Assembly: GCA_017303755.1 (NCBI GenBank)
Contig: JAFLBS010000003.1
Span: forward strand, 186,001-250,000
From: Flavobacteriales bacterium
GTDB lineage: Bacteria; Bacteroidota; Bacteroidia; Flavobacteriales; Flavobacteriaceae
DNA length: 64,000 nt
Direction of reading: 5' to 3'
Shown here: piece by piece, positions 35,994 to 44,855 of the stretch
Layout: every line of letters starts with the position of its first letter
Position numbering within the stretch: the stretch's first letter is position 1
Notes under the pieces: model-generated
The model's input: the letters and a program-made list of their open reading frames with translations, nothing else
What the model was told of the DNA's origin: nothing
The model's database searches: none
Program-made: the position numbers and the translations under genes

Positions 35994-37138
35994 AATTCTT
36001 TTTCTATTTGAAGATATAAATCTATCACTTTTTGTTTATTTAAAGCATACTCCAACCTGTTTATTGCGATTTGTTGGTTAACAACTACCGCATTTTCAAG
36101 CATCTCTTTTGAATTAATTGCTGAAAACACATGGCTTGCTATTTCTTCCACTGAATCAGGATTTTCGATTAATAAACCGTTTATAGCATTTTGAATTATT
36201 TCACTGGTTACATTTCCGGGATTGGATTGAATTGGAAAAGCTCCCATAACTATAGCTTCTAAAAGTGTGTTGGGCATTCCATCAGAAGTACTGTTTCCTA
36301 TGCAAATTAATGATTCGCCCATCAACTGCAATAGTTCTTGATGCGAAAGACCATGTCGATCAAAATACTCATATTTCAATTGATTTTGATTAATGTAATC
36401 AATCACTGGTTGATGTGCCCCAAACACCACAACTTTGAGATTATTCTGCTCAACTTTAGCGTTAATTTGATGCAGTGCCTTTATGATGTTTATTCCGCGT
36501 CCTACATGATGTTGATAGCCTTTGACTAAAATTATATTTCGTGAGTTATGTGGTTTTTTGTAGGCTTCCAATTCGGCCAACTTATACCCTGTACCTCCGG
36601 GAATTATTCCCAAGTGTTTGCCTGTAAACCCGAGTTGTTTTGCAATTTCATAATCGCGTTGACAATCAGTGTGCATATAATTAATGCGTTGTAATGTTGC
36701 TTTAATTTGAGTGTTTTTTTGGGGAAAATTTTGATAATAAAACAAATCGCTTCCCCAACAAGAGTACACCCATTTTATGGAAGGAAAATCATTCATTACT
36801 TTTAAAATTGGGATTGTACTACTGTGCATTTCAAAACTGTGAACCACATCAGGTTGAATGGATTGCAGAATTTCTCTGAACTTTTCTTCTACTGTAACTT
36901 CTAAAAAAGGTTGAATCTTTTGATGTAAACTTGGAAGTTTTTTTGACAACCAATATTCCCCTTTTATGGGAGATCGCTTTCGTTTGTGCCAATTAGTAAT
37001 TTGTACCAAATTGACTTCGGTTGCCAACTCACCTCGATTTAAAATATCAAACCAATACAAATCAATTGTCGTATCCTTTAGATTTTCAATCCAACGGACA
37101 ACGTGTATTGATGGCATTGACAATAGAAGTAGCTTCAT
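35984..37138 (-). CDS. Glycosyltransferase family 4
   Basis: A 384-residue GT-B enzyme. It has VVHSFEMHSSTIPILKVM and WVYSCWGSDLFYYQNF in the N-terminal half, and ILVKGYQHHVGRGINIIKAL and GNSTSDGMPNTLLEAIVMGA in the nucleotide-binding half. The motif D-G-M-P...E replaces E-G-x-P...E. It is followed by the paralogous GT2-like gene with a 10-base overlap. Specificity is unknown. Confidence 0.85.
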   Translation of the reverse strand: MKLLLLSMPSIHVVRWIENLKDTTIDLYWFDILNRGELATEVNLVQITNWHKRKRSPIKGEYWLSKKLPSLHQKIQPFLEVTVEEKFREILQSIQPDVVHSFEMHSSTIPILKVMNDFPSIKWVYSCWGSDLFYYQNFPQKNTQIKATLQRINYMHTDCQRDYEIAKQLGFTGKHLGIIPGGTGYKLAELEAYKKPHNSRNIILVKGYQHHVGRGINIIKALHQINAKVEQNNLKVVVFGAHQPVIDYINQNQLKYEYFDRHGLSHQELLQLMGESLICIGNSTSDGMPNTLLEAIVMGAFPIQSNPGNVTSEIIQNAINGLLIENPDSVEEIASHVFSAINSKEMLENAVVVNQQIAINRLEYALNKQKVIDLYLQIEKELCE

Positions 37139-37205
37139 TTATGTTGGATTTGCAAACGATTTTCAAGCGAATAAATATACCATTTTACCAAAGAATAGTA
37201 ACTGA

Positions 37206-38183
37206 CTACCCTCTTTTTTTTATTATTTCGAGAATATCGAATAAACTAATTATTGAAAGGAAACTAAAAAAGTTTTTAATTGAAACTTTATTTTTAACAA
37301 AATAATTTTTCAAAAAATTAATTCTACATTTTTGGAGTTCTGTATTGAAATTACTCTTTTTATAAATTCCGAGTTGATTATTATTTATTTGTATTTTTTT
37401 AAACAAATTAATAACTGCTTTAAATTCAGAAATTGAATTAATGGCGTTGTATTTGAACGCTTGTTTGTAAAGTTCCAATGCTATAGTTTCATTTTCAAAT
37501 AACATCTGAAACATGCGCAATTGAGCAATTGTCATCGCATTGATTTGAATATCATTTTTATAGTTAGAAATTTGATTGGCATGCACTCTGTACTTCAAAA
37601 GCACTTCATCAATGTTCATCACTTTTCCTTTAAAAACAAGTTGCGTCCACAAATCGTAATCTTCGGCAGGTTCGAATTCTTTATTGTAGTGAAACTGGGC
37701 AAAAACATCTTTTCGAAACATTACAGTTGGATGAAAAAAAGCGTTTGAAAAACACAACTTCACTTTAATATCATCATGATTTATGGGATGCTTCAGTATT
37801 TTTTCTGAATCAATAATTTGAATTGCTGTGCCACAAAGAATAACTTCTTCATCGGCATTCATTACTTCAATTTGTTTCTGAAAACGAGTATCAAGACAAA
37901 TGTCATCGCCATCCATACGGGCAATGTATTTTCCTTTTGCGATTGAAATTGCATAATTCAAACTGTCGGTATAGCCTGAGTTTTTTTCTTTGAGAATTAA
38001 ATTAATGCGCTGATCGGAAAAGGATTGAATTATGGAAACTGTTGCGTCTGTAGAACAATCATCAATAATGAGCAATTCAAAGTCAGTAAAAGTTTGATTT
38101 AAGACACTTTGCACTGCTTCTGACACATATTTTTCGCAGTTATACACTGGTAAAATAACCGATATAATTGGCGAATGTGTCAT
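37206..38183 (-). CDS. Glycosyltransferase family 2
   Basis: A standard GT-A enzyme of 325 residues: ISVILPVYNCEKYVSEAVQS, FELLIIDDCSTDATVSIIQ, GYTDSLNYAISIAKGKYIAR and MDGDDICLDTRF with the DxD. PAEDYDLWTQLVFKGKVMNI follows. The C-terminal 100 residues are helical and less conserved. It is separated by 67 bases from the next gene, the largest gap in this operon, where I see no clear promoter or terminator. Confidence 0.9.
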   Translation of the reverse strand: MTHSPIISVILPVYNCEKYVSEAVQSVLNQTFTDFELLIIDDCSTDATVSIIQSFSDQRINLILKEKNSGYTDSLNYAISIAKGKYIARMDGDDICLDTRFQKQIEVMNADEEVILCGTAIQIIDSEKILKHPINHDDIKVKLCFSNAFFHPTVMFRKDVFAQFHYNKEFEPAEDYDLWTQLVFKGKVMNIDEVLLKYRVHANQISNYKNDIQINAMTIAQLRMFQMLFENETIALELYKQAFKYNAINSISEFKAVINLFKKIQINNNQLGIYKKSNFNTELQKCRINFLKNYFVKNKVSIKNFFSFLSIISLFDILEIIKKRG

Positions 38184-38185
38184 TA

Positions 38186-38998
38186 TTAAAGCATTGATTT
38201 GTTAATTCCGATGGTGAGTTCACCCGATTCAAAAAGAAAAAATTGGTGTTCTTTTAAAATGGAATGAATGGTTTCGCGAATATTGAATTCGTCGTGAATT
38301 TCAATAGCAATGATTTGGGTTTTATTTAAAAATGAGAGATTATTTTCTTTAGTAAAGATGAATCGTTCTGCACCTTCTATGTCAATTTTTAAAAGCGAAA
38401 TGTAGTTTAAATCATTATTACGAATGATTTCATCAATAGTAATTCCTTTAAGTGTCCCGTTTTCAACCTCTTTGGTGGTGATGGACCAATCTCTTCCATC
38501 TCTAAAATTACTTTCGGTTTCAAAAAATTGATTTTCCTTGTCGCTTAAGGCATTTTGATACAAGGTAACATTATTTTTATTTTTAAGAAGCGAAGCATTT
38601 TGCAGGAATACTTCTGCATTTTTTTCGGAAGGTTCTACGGCAAAAATTCGAACATTATCTAAATGAATTGAGAAGTAAGATGTTGTATAACCGACATTGG
38701 CTCCAGCATCGATGATTATTTTTTCTCCTAAGAAATTATTGTTTAACAAGAACGTCTTGAGAATCAATCCGTATTCCTGCTCATTGAAAATTTGCTTGAA
38801 TACTGAATAATCACTGTGTTTTTGATTGCGAACAAGTACTTTGTCTTCAGAAGTCAACTCTACTTCATAAAACAAATCATCAATTTTTTTAAAATTTTTA
38901 ATTACATCATTAGCGGCTAATTTCTTTTCAAAATATTGAATTTCGTTTAGCTTTTTGGATAGAATTATTTTAGCTATTTGCTTTATTTTTTTCTTCAT
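38186..38998 (-). CDS. FkbM family methyltransferase
   Basis: A 270-residue class I methyltransferase. It shows IIDAGANVGYTTSYFSIHLD (motif I), RIFAVEPSEKNAEVFLQNA, LLKIDIEGAERFIF and IIAIEIHDEFN, the typical FkbM order. FkbM enzymes O-methylate hydroxyls on antibiotics and on sugars in surface glycans. It lies two bases from the GT2 gene and 10 bases from the acetyltransferase gene, so it belongs to the glycan operon. The exact target is unknown. Confidence 0.88.
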   Translation of the reverse strand: MKKKIKQIAKIILSKKLNEIQYFEKKLAANDVIKNFKKIDDLFYEVELTSEDKVLVRNQKHSDYSVFKQIFNEQEYGLILKTFLLNNNFLGEKIIIDAGANVGYTTSYFSIHLDNVRIFAVEPSEKNAEVFLQNASLLKNKNNVTLYQNALSDKENQFFETESNFRDGRDWSITTKEVENGTLKGITIDEIIRNNDLNYISLLKIDIEGAERFIFTKENNLSFLNKTQIIAIEIHDEFNIRETIHSILKEHQFFLFESGELTIGINKSML

Positions 38999-39008
38999 TT
39001 CAAAAAAA

Positions 39009-39542
39009 TCAAATTCTTTTTTTCAACTCTTTTGCAGGAACTCCACCTACAATTGTATAAGGCGCAATGCTCTTATTTACAACAGCACCCGCAGCAATTA
39101 CAGCACCTTTTCCAATAGTAACTCCGTCTAAAATTTTACATCCTGCTCCAATCCAAACATCATCTTCAATTGTAATTCCTTGAGTTGTTAAGCCTTGTAG
39201 GTTGATTGGTGTATTGACGTCTGCATAAATATGATTGGCCGGAATGATTACTGTATGTGCTGCTATTAAAACATCGTTTCCAATTTTTAAATTCCCGTGT
39301 CCATACAAAATAGAATACGGATTAATCGAACAACGAGCACCAATATCAATAGTTCCTCCGTAGGTCATGATTAAAACTCCTTGCAATAGTTCAGAATTTT
39401 TACCAATAGTAATTGAACCTCCAAAACGTGTATCACAAACAACATTCTCTGCAATTTTCACAGAAGAATCTAAAAAAAGATTATTGCTTTTTTTGGAAGA
39501 AAACGAACGAAGTAAATTTTTTAATTTTCGTACCATTGACAA
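39009..39542 (-). CDS. Hexapeptide-repeat acyltransferase (WcaF-like)
   Basis: A 177-residue left-handed beta-helix protein: ITIGKNSELLQGVLIMTYGG, IGNDVLIAAHTVIIPANH, DDVWIGAGCKILDGVTIGKG and AAGAVVNKSIAPYTIVGGVP. The His in IPANH is in the usual catalytic position. The start is at 39542 or at the second Met, 39536; either way it overlaps the wzt end by 16-22 bases. It likely O-acetylates a sugar. Confidence 0.88.
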   Translation of the reverse strand: MSMVRKLKNLLRSFSSKKSNNLFLDSSVKIAENVVCDTRFGGSITIGKNSELLQGVLIMTYGGTIDIGARCSINPYSILYGHGNLKIGNDVLIAAHTVIIPANHIYADVNTPINLQGLTTQGITIEDDVWIGAGCKILDGVTIGKGAVIAAGAVVNKSIAPYTIVGGVPAKELKKRI

Positions 39543-40747
39543 TCTATTTTAACATCGCCGACATTACCTGTATAAATTTGAAAATCATTGTCAAAATCGA
39601 CAATTTGAATTGGGCAAACATCATTTAAATATTCGGAAACATTATCAACAGTAAATGTAGCTATATCAAAACTATAGTTTCCTTTGAGCAGTAAATTTGC
39701 AGGTATTTCGCAAACAATACTCTTTGTATTTTCATCTATTGGATTTACGGTTGTGAAAATTTTGGCTTTACTCGAATTGAGTACCGCAATTCCTACTATG
39801 CATTTACTTTTTATTTCAGAAAAATTGATTTGAATTTTAATTGGTTCTGAATGATTCAGCATTTGAAGTTTACTTAAAACTTCAACGCTTCTAATTCCGT
39901 TTGCCGGTTTACATCCATTATTTTCAAAAATTCTAGATTCTTTAAAATTCACTCCGTTATTAAGGTAATAATCAACTGATTCGTTTACATCACCTTTAAA
40001 TCCGAGTGTACCGTTTTCCAATACAACACCTCTATTACACAGTGTTTTCACCGCTGCCATGTTGTGGCTCACAAACAAAACGGTTCGTCCTTCGCCTTTA
40101 CTGATGTCGCCCATCTTGCCCAAACATTTCTTTTGGAATTCGGCGTCACCAACGGCGAGTACTTCGTCGACAATGAGTATTTCACTCTCCAAATGCGCCG
40201 CTACTGCAAAAGCCAATCTCACGTACATTCCTGATGAATAGCGCTTTACAGGTGTATCAATATAGCGCTCTACTCCCGAAAAATCAATAATTTCGTCTAA
40301 CTTTCTCGCGATTTCCTTCTTTCTCATTCCCAGTATCGAACCGTTCAAGTAGATGTTTTCTCTTCCGGTCAATTCGGGATGAAAACCCGTTCCTACTTCC
40401 AGTAAACTAGCTATTCTTCCTCTCACTTTGATTTGACCTGTTGTTGGACTCGTAACTCGTGATAATAATTTCAACAATGTACTTTTTCCTGCGCCATTCT
40501 TTCCTATAATTCCCACTGCATCTCCTTGATTCACTTCAAAATTGATGTCTTGCAATGACCAAACAATATTGCTGTCGCCTTTCTTGCTGCGGTCATTGGT
40601 TTGACCTATCTTTAAAAACGGATCTTCTTTACCCAATACTTTGGTGATAAAAAACCGCTCTAAATCTTGCGAAATAGTGCCTGTTCCTATCTGTCCAATT
40701 TGATAGGCTTTTGAGAGTTCTTCTACTTTTATTATTGGTTGGCTCAT
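39521..40747 (-). CDS. wzt: O-antigen ABC exporter ATPase Wzt with C-terminal domain
   Basis: It powers export of a finished polysaccharide across the inner membrane. Walker A is AVGIIGKNGAGKSTLLKLLS, the signature is KRYSSGMYVRLAFAVAAHLE and Walker B is ILIVDEVLAVGDAEFQKKC. The ATPase part ends near residue 265. The remaining 140 residues form a beta-sandwich-like tail (SEPIKIQINFSEIKSKCIV and on) like the Wzt carbohydrate-binding domain that reads the capped chain end. A capping modification is therefore expected; methyltransferases in the operon are candidates. It starts exactly where wzm ends. Confidence 0.93.
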   Translation of the reverse strand: MSQPIIKVEELSKAYQIGQIGTGTISQDLERFFITKVLGKEDPFLKIGQTNDRSKKGDSNIVWSLQDINFEVNQGDAVGIIGKNGAGKSTLLKLLSRVTSPTTGQIKVRGRIASLLEVGTGFHPELTGRENIYLNGSILGMRKKEIARKLDEIIDFSGVERYIDTPVKRYSSGMYVRLAFAVAAHLESEILIVDEVLAVGDAEFQKKCLGKMGDISKGEGRTVLFVSHNMAAVKTLCNRGVVLENGTLGFKGDVNESVDYYLNNGVNFKESRIFENNGCKPANGIRSVEVLSKLQMLNHSEPIKIQINFSEIKSKCIVGIAVLNSSKAKIFTTVNPIDENTKSIVCEIPANLLLKGNYSFDIATFTVDNVSEYLNDVCPIQIVDFDNDFQIYTGNVGDVKIDCQWYEN

Positions 40748-41604
40748 TAGATCGTATCTACAAAGTTCTTTTCTGTTTTATTGAATATCAAGATTCCGAA
40801 GAATAAAATAACTAGCGTAACTATCGCCGAATAACCTACACTCCATAGCGAAAATTCTCCTTTTCCTAAAAAGGAAAAACGAAAGGCTTCAATAATTCCT
40901 GTCATTGGATTGAGTTCGATGATGTGTTTGTATTGTTCTGGTGCTGCGCTCAAAGGATAAATAACTGTGGTGCCATACATTAACAACTGAACTCCAAAGG
41001 TAATCAGAAACGTTAAATCTTTGTATTTGGTCGTTACTGCTGTTATGATGAGTCCGATTCCCAAGCCTAAAAGCGCCATCAAAATCACTAAAACAGGGAA
41101 AAATACCAAACCATAGGTGACATGAAATTCTTCGCCTTTATACGCATAATAACACATCATCAGAATCAGTAGTAATAATTGAACTCCAAAGCGTACCAAA
41201 TTACTAACTACTATACTCAATGGCATTATTAATCTTGGAAAATAGACTTTCCCAAAAATATTGGCATTGTCTTTAAAAACAGTGCTGGTTTTGGTCAAAC
41301 AATCCGAAAAATAATTCCAAGAAGTGATTCCTGTTAAGTAAAATAATGCGTGTGGTAAACCGTCAGTACTGATGTTGGCTAAATTACCAAACACAAAAGT
41401 AAAAACAATCGTGGTGAAAATCGGTTGGATAAAAAACCAAAGTGGTCCTAAAATAGTTTGTTTGTAAAAACTAACAAAATCGCGTTTTACAAACATCAAA
41501 AGCAAATCGCGGTAACGCCATAAATCACCAAAATTAACATCAAATAGTGACGAATGACCTTTTATTACTAAATCCCAGTCTTTTGACTCTTGTGAAGTAC
41601 TCAT
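40747..41604 (-). CDS. wzm: O-antigen ABC exporter permease Wzm
   Basis: A 285-residue ABC-2 type permease with six helices: LLLMFVKRDFVSFYKQTILG, PLWFFIQPIFTTIVFTFVFG, SNLVRFGVQLLLLILMMCYY and VTTKYKDLTFLITFGVQLLM. The KQTILGPLWFFIQP coupling segment is a hallmark of polysaccharide exporters. It is the first gene of the long minus-strand operon, and wzt follows directly. A TATATTTG promoter box lies 56 bases upstream. Confidence 0.93.
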   Translation of the reverse strand: MSTSQESKDWDLVIKGHSSLFDVNFGDLWRYRDLLLMFVKRDFVSFYKQTILGPLWFFIQPIFTTIVFTFVFGNLANISTDGLPHALFYLTGITSWNYFSDCLTKTSTVFKDNANIFGKVYFPRLIMPLSIVVSNLVRFGVQLLLLILMMCYYAYKGEEFHVTYGLVFFPVLVILMALLGLGIGLIITAVTTKYKDLTFLITFGVQLLMYGTTVIYPLSAAPEQYKHIIELNPMTGIIEAFRFSFLGKGEFSLWSVGYSAIVTLVILFFGILIFNKTEKNFVDTI

Positions 41605-41659
41605 TTAATCTATTAAAAATTAAAAGAAAATACATTTTAGCGCATTTTCAATCACAAAA

Positions 41660-41667
41660 CAAATATA
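41660..41667 (-). promoter_or_regulatory. Promoter box for wzm-wzt and the following operon
   Basis: On the minus strand TATATTTG (TAnnTTTG), 56 bases before the wzm ATG. The 10-base context ACAAATATAG on the plus strand is the same as upstream of the Wza gene (45660-45669). No clear -33 TTTG is visible. Confidence 0.5.
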
Positions 41668-41714
41668 GCAATTAACTATAACTATACTAATTGAAACTGT
41701 ACTTTTAATTAATA

Positions 41715-41729
41715 TTTGTTACTTTGCAA
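41715..41729 (+). promoter_or_regulatory. Possible promoter box before the CpsB-like gene
   Basis: TTTGTTACTTTGCAA, identical to the sequence before lptB (8110-8124). The TTACTTTG core resembles the -7 element, and the ATG follows 14 bases later. Confidence 0.4.
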
Positions 41730-41742
41730 AAAACTTTAATCA

Positions 41743-42471
41743 ATGCTATTCTTCAAAAAAAGCACACCCATTTTATCTGATTTATTTCCAGACGATTATG
41801 TTGATATTCATTCGCATTTATTACCTGGAATTGATGATGGTGCGAAAAATATTGAGGACACTAGAAATTTAATTAATAGTTTAAAACAAATTGGATTTTC
41901 AAAATTCATAACTACACCACATGTAATTAGTGGAATTTGGGATAATACCTCCAATAGTATTGCATCAAAACTTGAGGAAACAAAGCTTTTACTGAACGAA
42001 ACAAAATTAAAAGCAGCTGCTGAATATATGATTGATTCGTTCTTTTTTGACCGAATTAAAGAAGATGAAAAACTATTGCCTCTAAAGGAAAATTATGTAC
42101 TTATTGAAATGTCGTATCTGAATGCTCCAATTCAATTGTATGATATTATTTTTGAGATTCAAGTTCAAGGTTACAAACCAATTTTGGCGCACCCAGAGCG
42201 TTACTTATTTTATGCAAACAATTTTGATGAGTTTTATAAATTGAAAAAAAGCGGGTGTTTATTTCAGTTGAATTTGCTTTCAACAACAGGATATTATGGA
42301 ATTGGAGTAACCAAAATCGCGCAAAAATTGTTGGATGCCAATTTATATGACTTTGTGGGTTCAGATGTACATCATCAGAAACACATTAAGTCACTGAGCA
42401 CAAAATTGATACTTAAAAATCATCAAAATTTAGTGCCATTAATAGCAAACAACTCTTTCTTTAGTTATTAG
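41743..42471 (+). CDS. CpsB/YwqE-type protein-tyrosine phosphatase (PHP domain)
   Basis: It removes phosphate from the tyrosine-rich tail of the polysaccharide co-polymerase kinase. The PHP metal-binding residues are visible: DIHSHLLPGIDDG (HxH), TTPHVISG, AAAEYMID, ILAHPERY and VGSDVHHQ. The length of 242 residues fits YwqE/CpsB. Its 3' end overlaps by 11 bases the 3' end of the opposing Wzc kinase gene, its predicted substrate. It is the only glycan-related gene here on the plus strand. Confidence 0.92.
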   Translation: MLFFKKSTPILSDLFPDDYVDIHSHLLPGIDDGAKNIEDTRNLINSLKQIGFSKFITTPHVISGIWDNTSNSIASKLEETKLLLNETKLKAAAEYMIDSFFFDRIKEDEKLLPLKENYVLIEMSYLNAPIQLYDIIFEIQVQGYKPILAHPERYLFYANNFDEFYKLKKSGCLFQLNLLSTTGYYGIGVTKIAQKLLDANLYDFVGSDVHHQKHIKSLSTKLILKNHQNLVPLIANNSFFSY

Positions 42472-44854
42472 CATTTTTCTTACTGAAAAAATCTCTTACT
42501 TTTTCAATAAAGGTTTTCTTCACCACTTCTTGACCATATCCATAGCCGTAACCATAACCGTAGCCATATCCGTAACCATAAGCACTTGACTTTTGAATAT
42601 CGGTATCGTTTAAAATCAATGACATATTAGGAAGTTTTTTGTCTCTGTATAAGCTTTCTGCAATTTTTAGCATTCGCTTATCGAGGTAATTGGCTCGTAC
42701 TACATAAACAAAAGAGTCGGCGTTTTTAGCAATTAACAACGTATCTGTTACTACTGTTACTGGAGCAGTATCAACGATAATGTAATCAAATTTTTCTTTC
42801 AGTTCGTTGAACATCACCGTGATCTTATCATTCATTAACAGTTCAACTGGATTAGGCGGAATTGCTCCAGAAGGAAGAGCGTAGAAATTTTCAAATCCTT
42901 TTACATTAACAATATAATGATTAATGTCTTCATTGGGTTTAGACAGAAAATTAGTCAATCCTTTGGAAGGTAAGTCGATGTAATTATCAAGTTTAGGATT
43001 ACGGATATCAAGACCAACAATAAGTATTTTTTTACCAGAAAGCGCAATAGTAGTAGCTAGATTAATGGCACAAAATGTTTTTCCTTCTTTTGGGATAGAT
43101 GAAGTAACAAAAATGGTTTTACACTTATTTTCTGCCACGTTAGAAAGTATAAATTCGAGGTTTGTACGAATCATTCTAATGGCTTCTGCTGAACTTGAAC
43201 GACTATTGGATTGTATAATTTCTTCGTTTGACTCTGATTTTGGTAAATCTCCTAAAAACGGAATGGAAACTTTTCCTTCAATATCATGTCTTGTTTTGAC
43301 TTTAGTATCTAAAAGCTTAATAATATAAATAATTCCAGCTGGAATTAGCATTCCAACGGCAAGAGCTATTAAATAAATCAAATTTCTGTTGGGAGAAACT
43401 GGCCCAGTAACGTAGGCAGGATCAACAATTTTAGCTTTTGGAGATGCAATTGCAAGTGTTATTTCGGTTTCTTCTCTTTTTTGTAAAAGATATAAATACA
43501 AGGATTGCTTAATTTGTTGTTGGCGGTCTATTTTTCTGAAGTTTTTCTCATTGGTAGGAACTTCATAGACTTTATTATCGTATCGATTTTCTAATCTTTG
43601 AATATCATTTTTGGATATATTTAAAGAAGCCAATTTATTGATCAAACTCTCTTCAACTGAAGCTTTATAACCTTCAATTTGTTGTTCGAATCGATCAATA
43701 TTGGGGTGAAATTGTTGTGCACTTGATTTCAACAATCTTTTTTTCTCGAGTACAGCATTATTGTATTTGTCAATAAATGAAGTAGATACATCGGCATTAG
43801 ACAATAAATTAGAGGGAATAATTTCGTCTTCTTTTAGATTATTGACTACGTTGAGCATAAAATTAATTACTTTGACTTGAGTGTCAATATCGAGTAATTG
43901 TTTTTCATAGCCAGTAACAGATGATAAACTCATTTGAGCGTCCGATTCAACATTTGTAATTCGCTTACTTTTTTTGAATCCTTCTACTTCATCTTCAACA
44001 TCGCTAAGTTCTTTAGAAATAATTGTTAATCTGCGGTCGATAAAATTAGAGGTGCTGTCAGCAATACTATTCCTATCGTTAATTGCATCAATATTGTACT
44101 GTTTAATAATTTCATTGATGTAGTCTTCTCCTCTTTTCTTAATTGGATCAACAATACTTAAGTTGATAATATTATTTTTTCCAACATTCAAAAGGTTAAG
44201 TTTCTTTGAAAAAAAATTAGCTGTGGTATAGCTTTTTCTTTTTACAACATACACGTTATTATTATCGGATTCTCTGTTCTTGACAACTACAATAAATTCA
44301 CCAAAATCAGAAGCTATGATTTGCCCTACTTTGTATTGTTTTGCGTTTTGTTTATTTTTATCAGAGATGACAACTGTACTTGCAGAGTTTTGTTCAATAT
44401 GAAAAGTAGTATCTTTTTCAACATAGCGTTTTGATTTGGTAATGAATTTCACTTCAATTGGTGATTCATCTCCGTATAACTCTGTTTTTTTTACGCGTCC
44501 ATCAATAAAATAATTAATGTCTAAATCCAATTCGTCAACAACTTTTAAAGAAAGTGTTCTCGATTTTAGGATTGCCATTTCGTTATCGACATTGCTTTTT
44601 CCGGAAAAAATATTCAAGTCACTAAACGCAGAGAGTTCGCTATTTCCTCCTTTTTTATCGTCTTTAATTATAATAGAAGCTTCAACTCCGTATTGCGTGG
44701 TTAAATAACGCAAAGCAAAATAAGCAATTAATAAACCAACTACTCCAGAAATTACAAACCATTTCCAATAGACAATATACTCAAGCAATAAGTCTTTGAT
44801 ATTGGTTTCAGAAACTGTGGAATTTTGCTGGGTATTTTGCGGTAATTCTTGCAT
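42461..44854 (-). CDS. wzc: Wzc-type polysaccharide co-polymerase and tyrosine kinase
   Basis: A 797-residue bacterial tyrosine kinase that controls chain length and export. A Wzz-type domain spans the first 500 residues, with helices at YWKWFVISGVVGLLIAYFAL and NLIYLIALAVGMLIPAGIIY. The cytoplasmic kinase has Walker A SSIPKEGKTF, Walker A' ILIVGLDIRNPKLD and Walker B FDYIIVDTAPV. The tail contains eight Tyr-Gly repeats (residues 759-774), the autophosphorylation cluster. Wza follows two bases upstream. Confidence 0.93.
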   Translation of the reverse strand: MQELPQNTQQNSTVSETNIKDLLLEYIVYWKWFVISGVVGLLIAYFALRYLTTQYGVEASIIIKDDKKGGNSELSAFSDLNIFSGKSNVDNEMAILKSRTLSLKVVDELDLDINYFIDGRVKKTELYGDESPIEVKFITKSKRYVEKDTTFHIEQNSASTVVISDKNKQNAKQYKVGQIIASDFGEFIVVVKNRESDNNNVYVVKRKSYTTANFFSKKLNLLNVGKNNIINLSIVDPIKKRGEDYINEIIKQYNIDAINDRNSIADSTSNFIDRRLTIISKELSDVEDEVEGFKKSKRITNVESDAQMSLSSVTGYEKQLLDIDTQVKVINFMLNVVNNLKEDEIIPSNLLSNADVSTSFIDKYNNAVLEKKRLLKSSAQQFHPNIDRFEQQIEGYKASVEESLINKLASLNISKNDIQRLENRYDNKVYEVPTNEKNFRKIDRQQQIKQSLYLYLLQKREETEITLAIASPKAKIVDPAYVTGPVSPNRNLIYLIALAVGMLIPAGIIYIIKLLDTKVKTRHDIEGKVSIPFLGDLPKSESNEEIIQSNSRSSSAEAIRMIRTNLEFILSNVAENKCKTIFVTSSIPKEGKTFCAINLATTIALSGKKILIVGLDIRNPKLDNYIDLPSKGLTNFLSKPNEDINHYIVNVKGFENFYALPSGAIPPNPVELLMNDKITVMFNELKEKFDYIIVDTAPVTVVTDTLLIAKNADSFVYVVRANYLDKRMLKIAESLYRDKKLPNMSLILNDTDIQKSSAYGYGYGYGYGYGYGYGQEVVKKTFIEKVRDFFSKKNANN

Positions 44855-44855
44855 A

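Noticed and set aside
42533-42580. Tandem repeats that look like a microsatellite or CRISPR-like array
   Set aside because: They are codons for eight Tyr-Gly pairs inside the wzc frame; there are no spacers.
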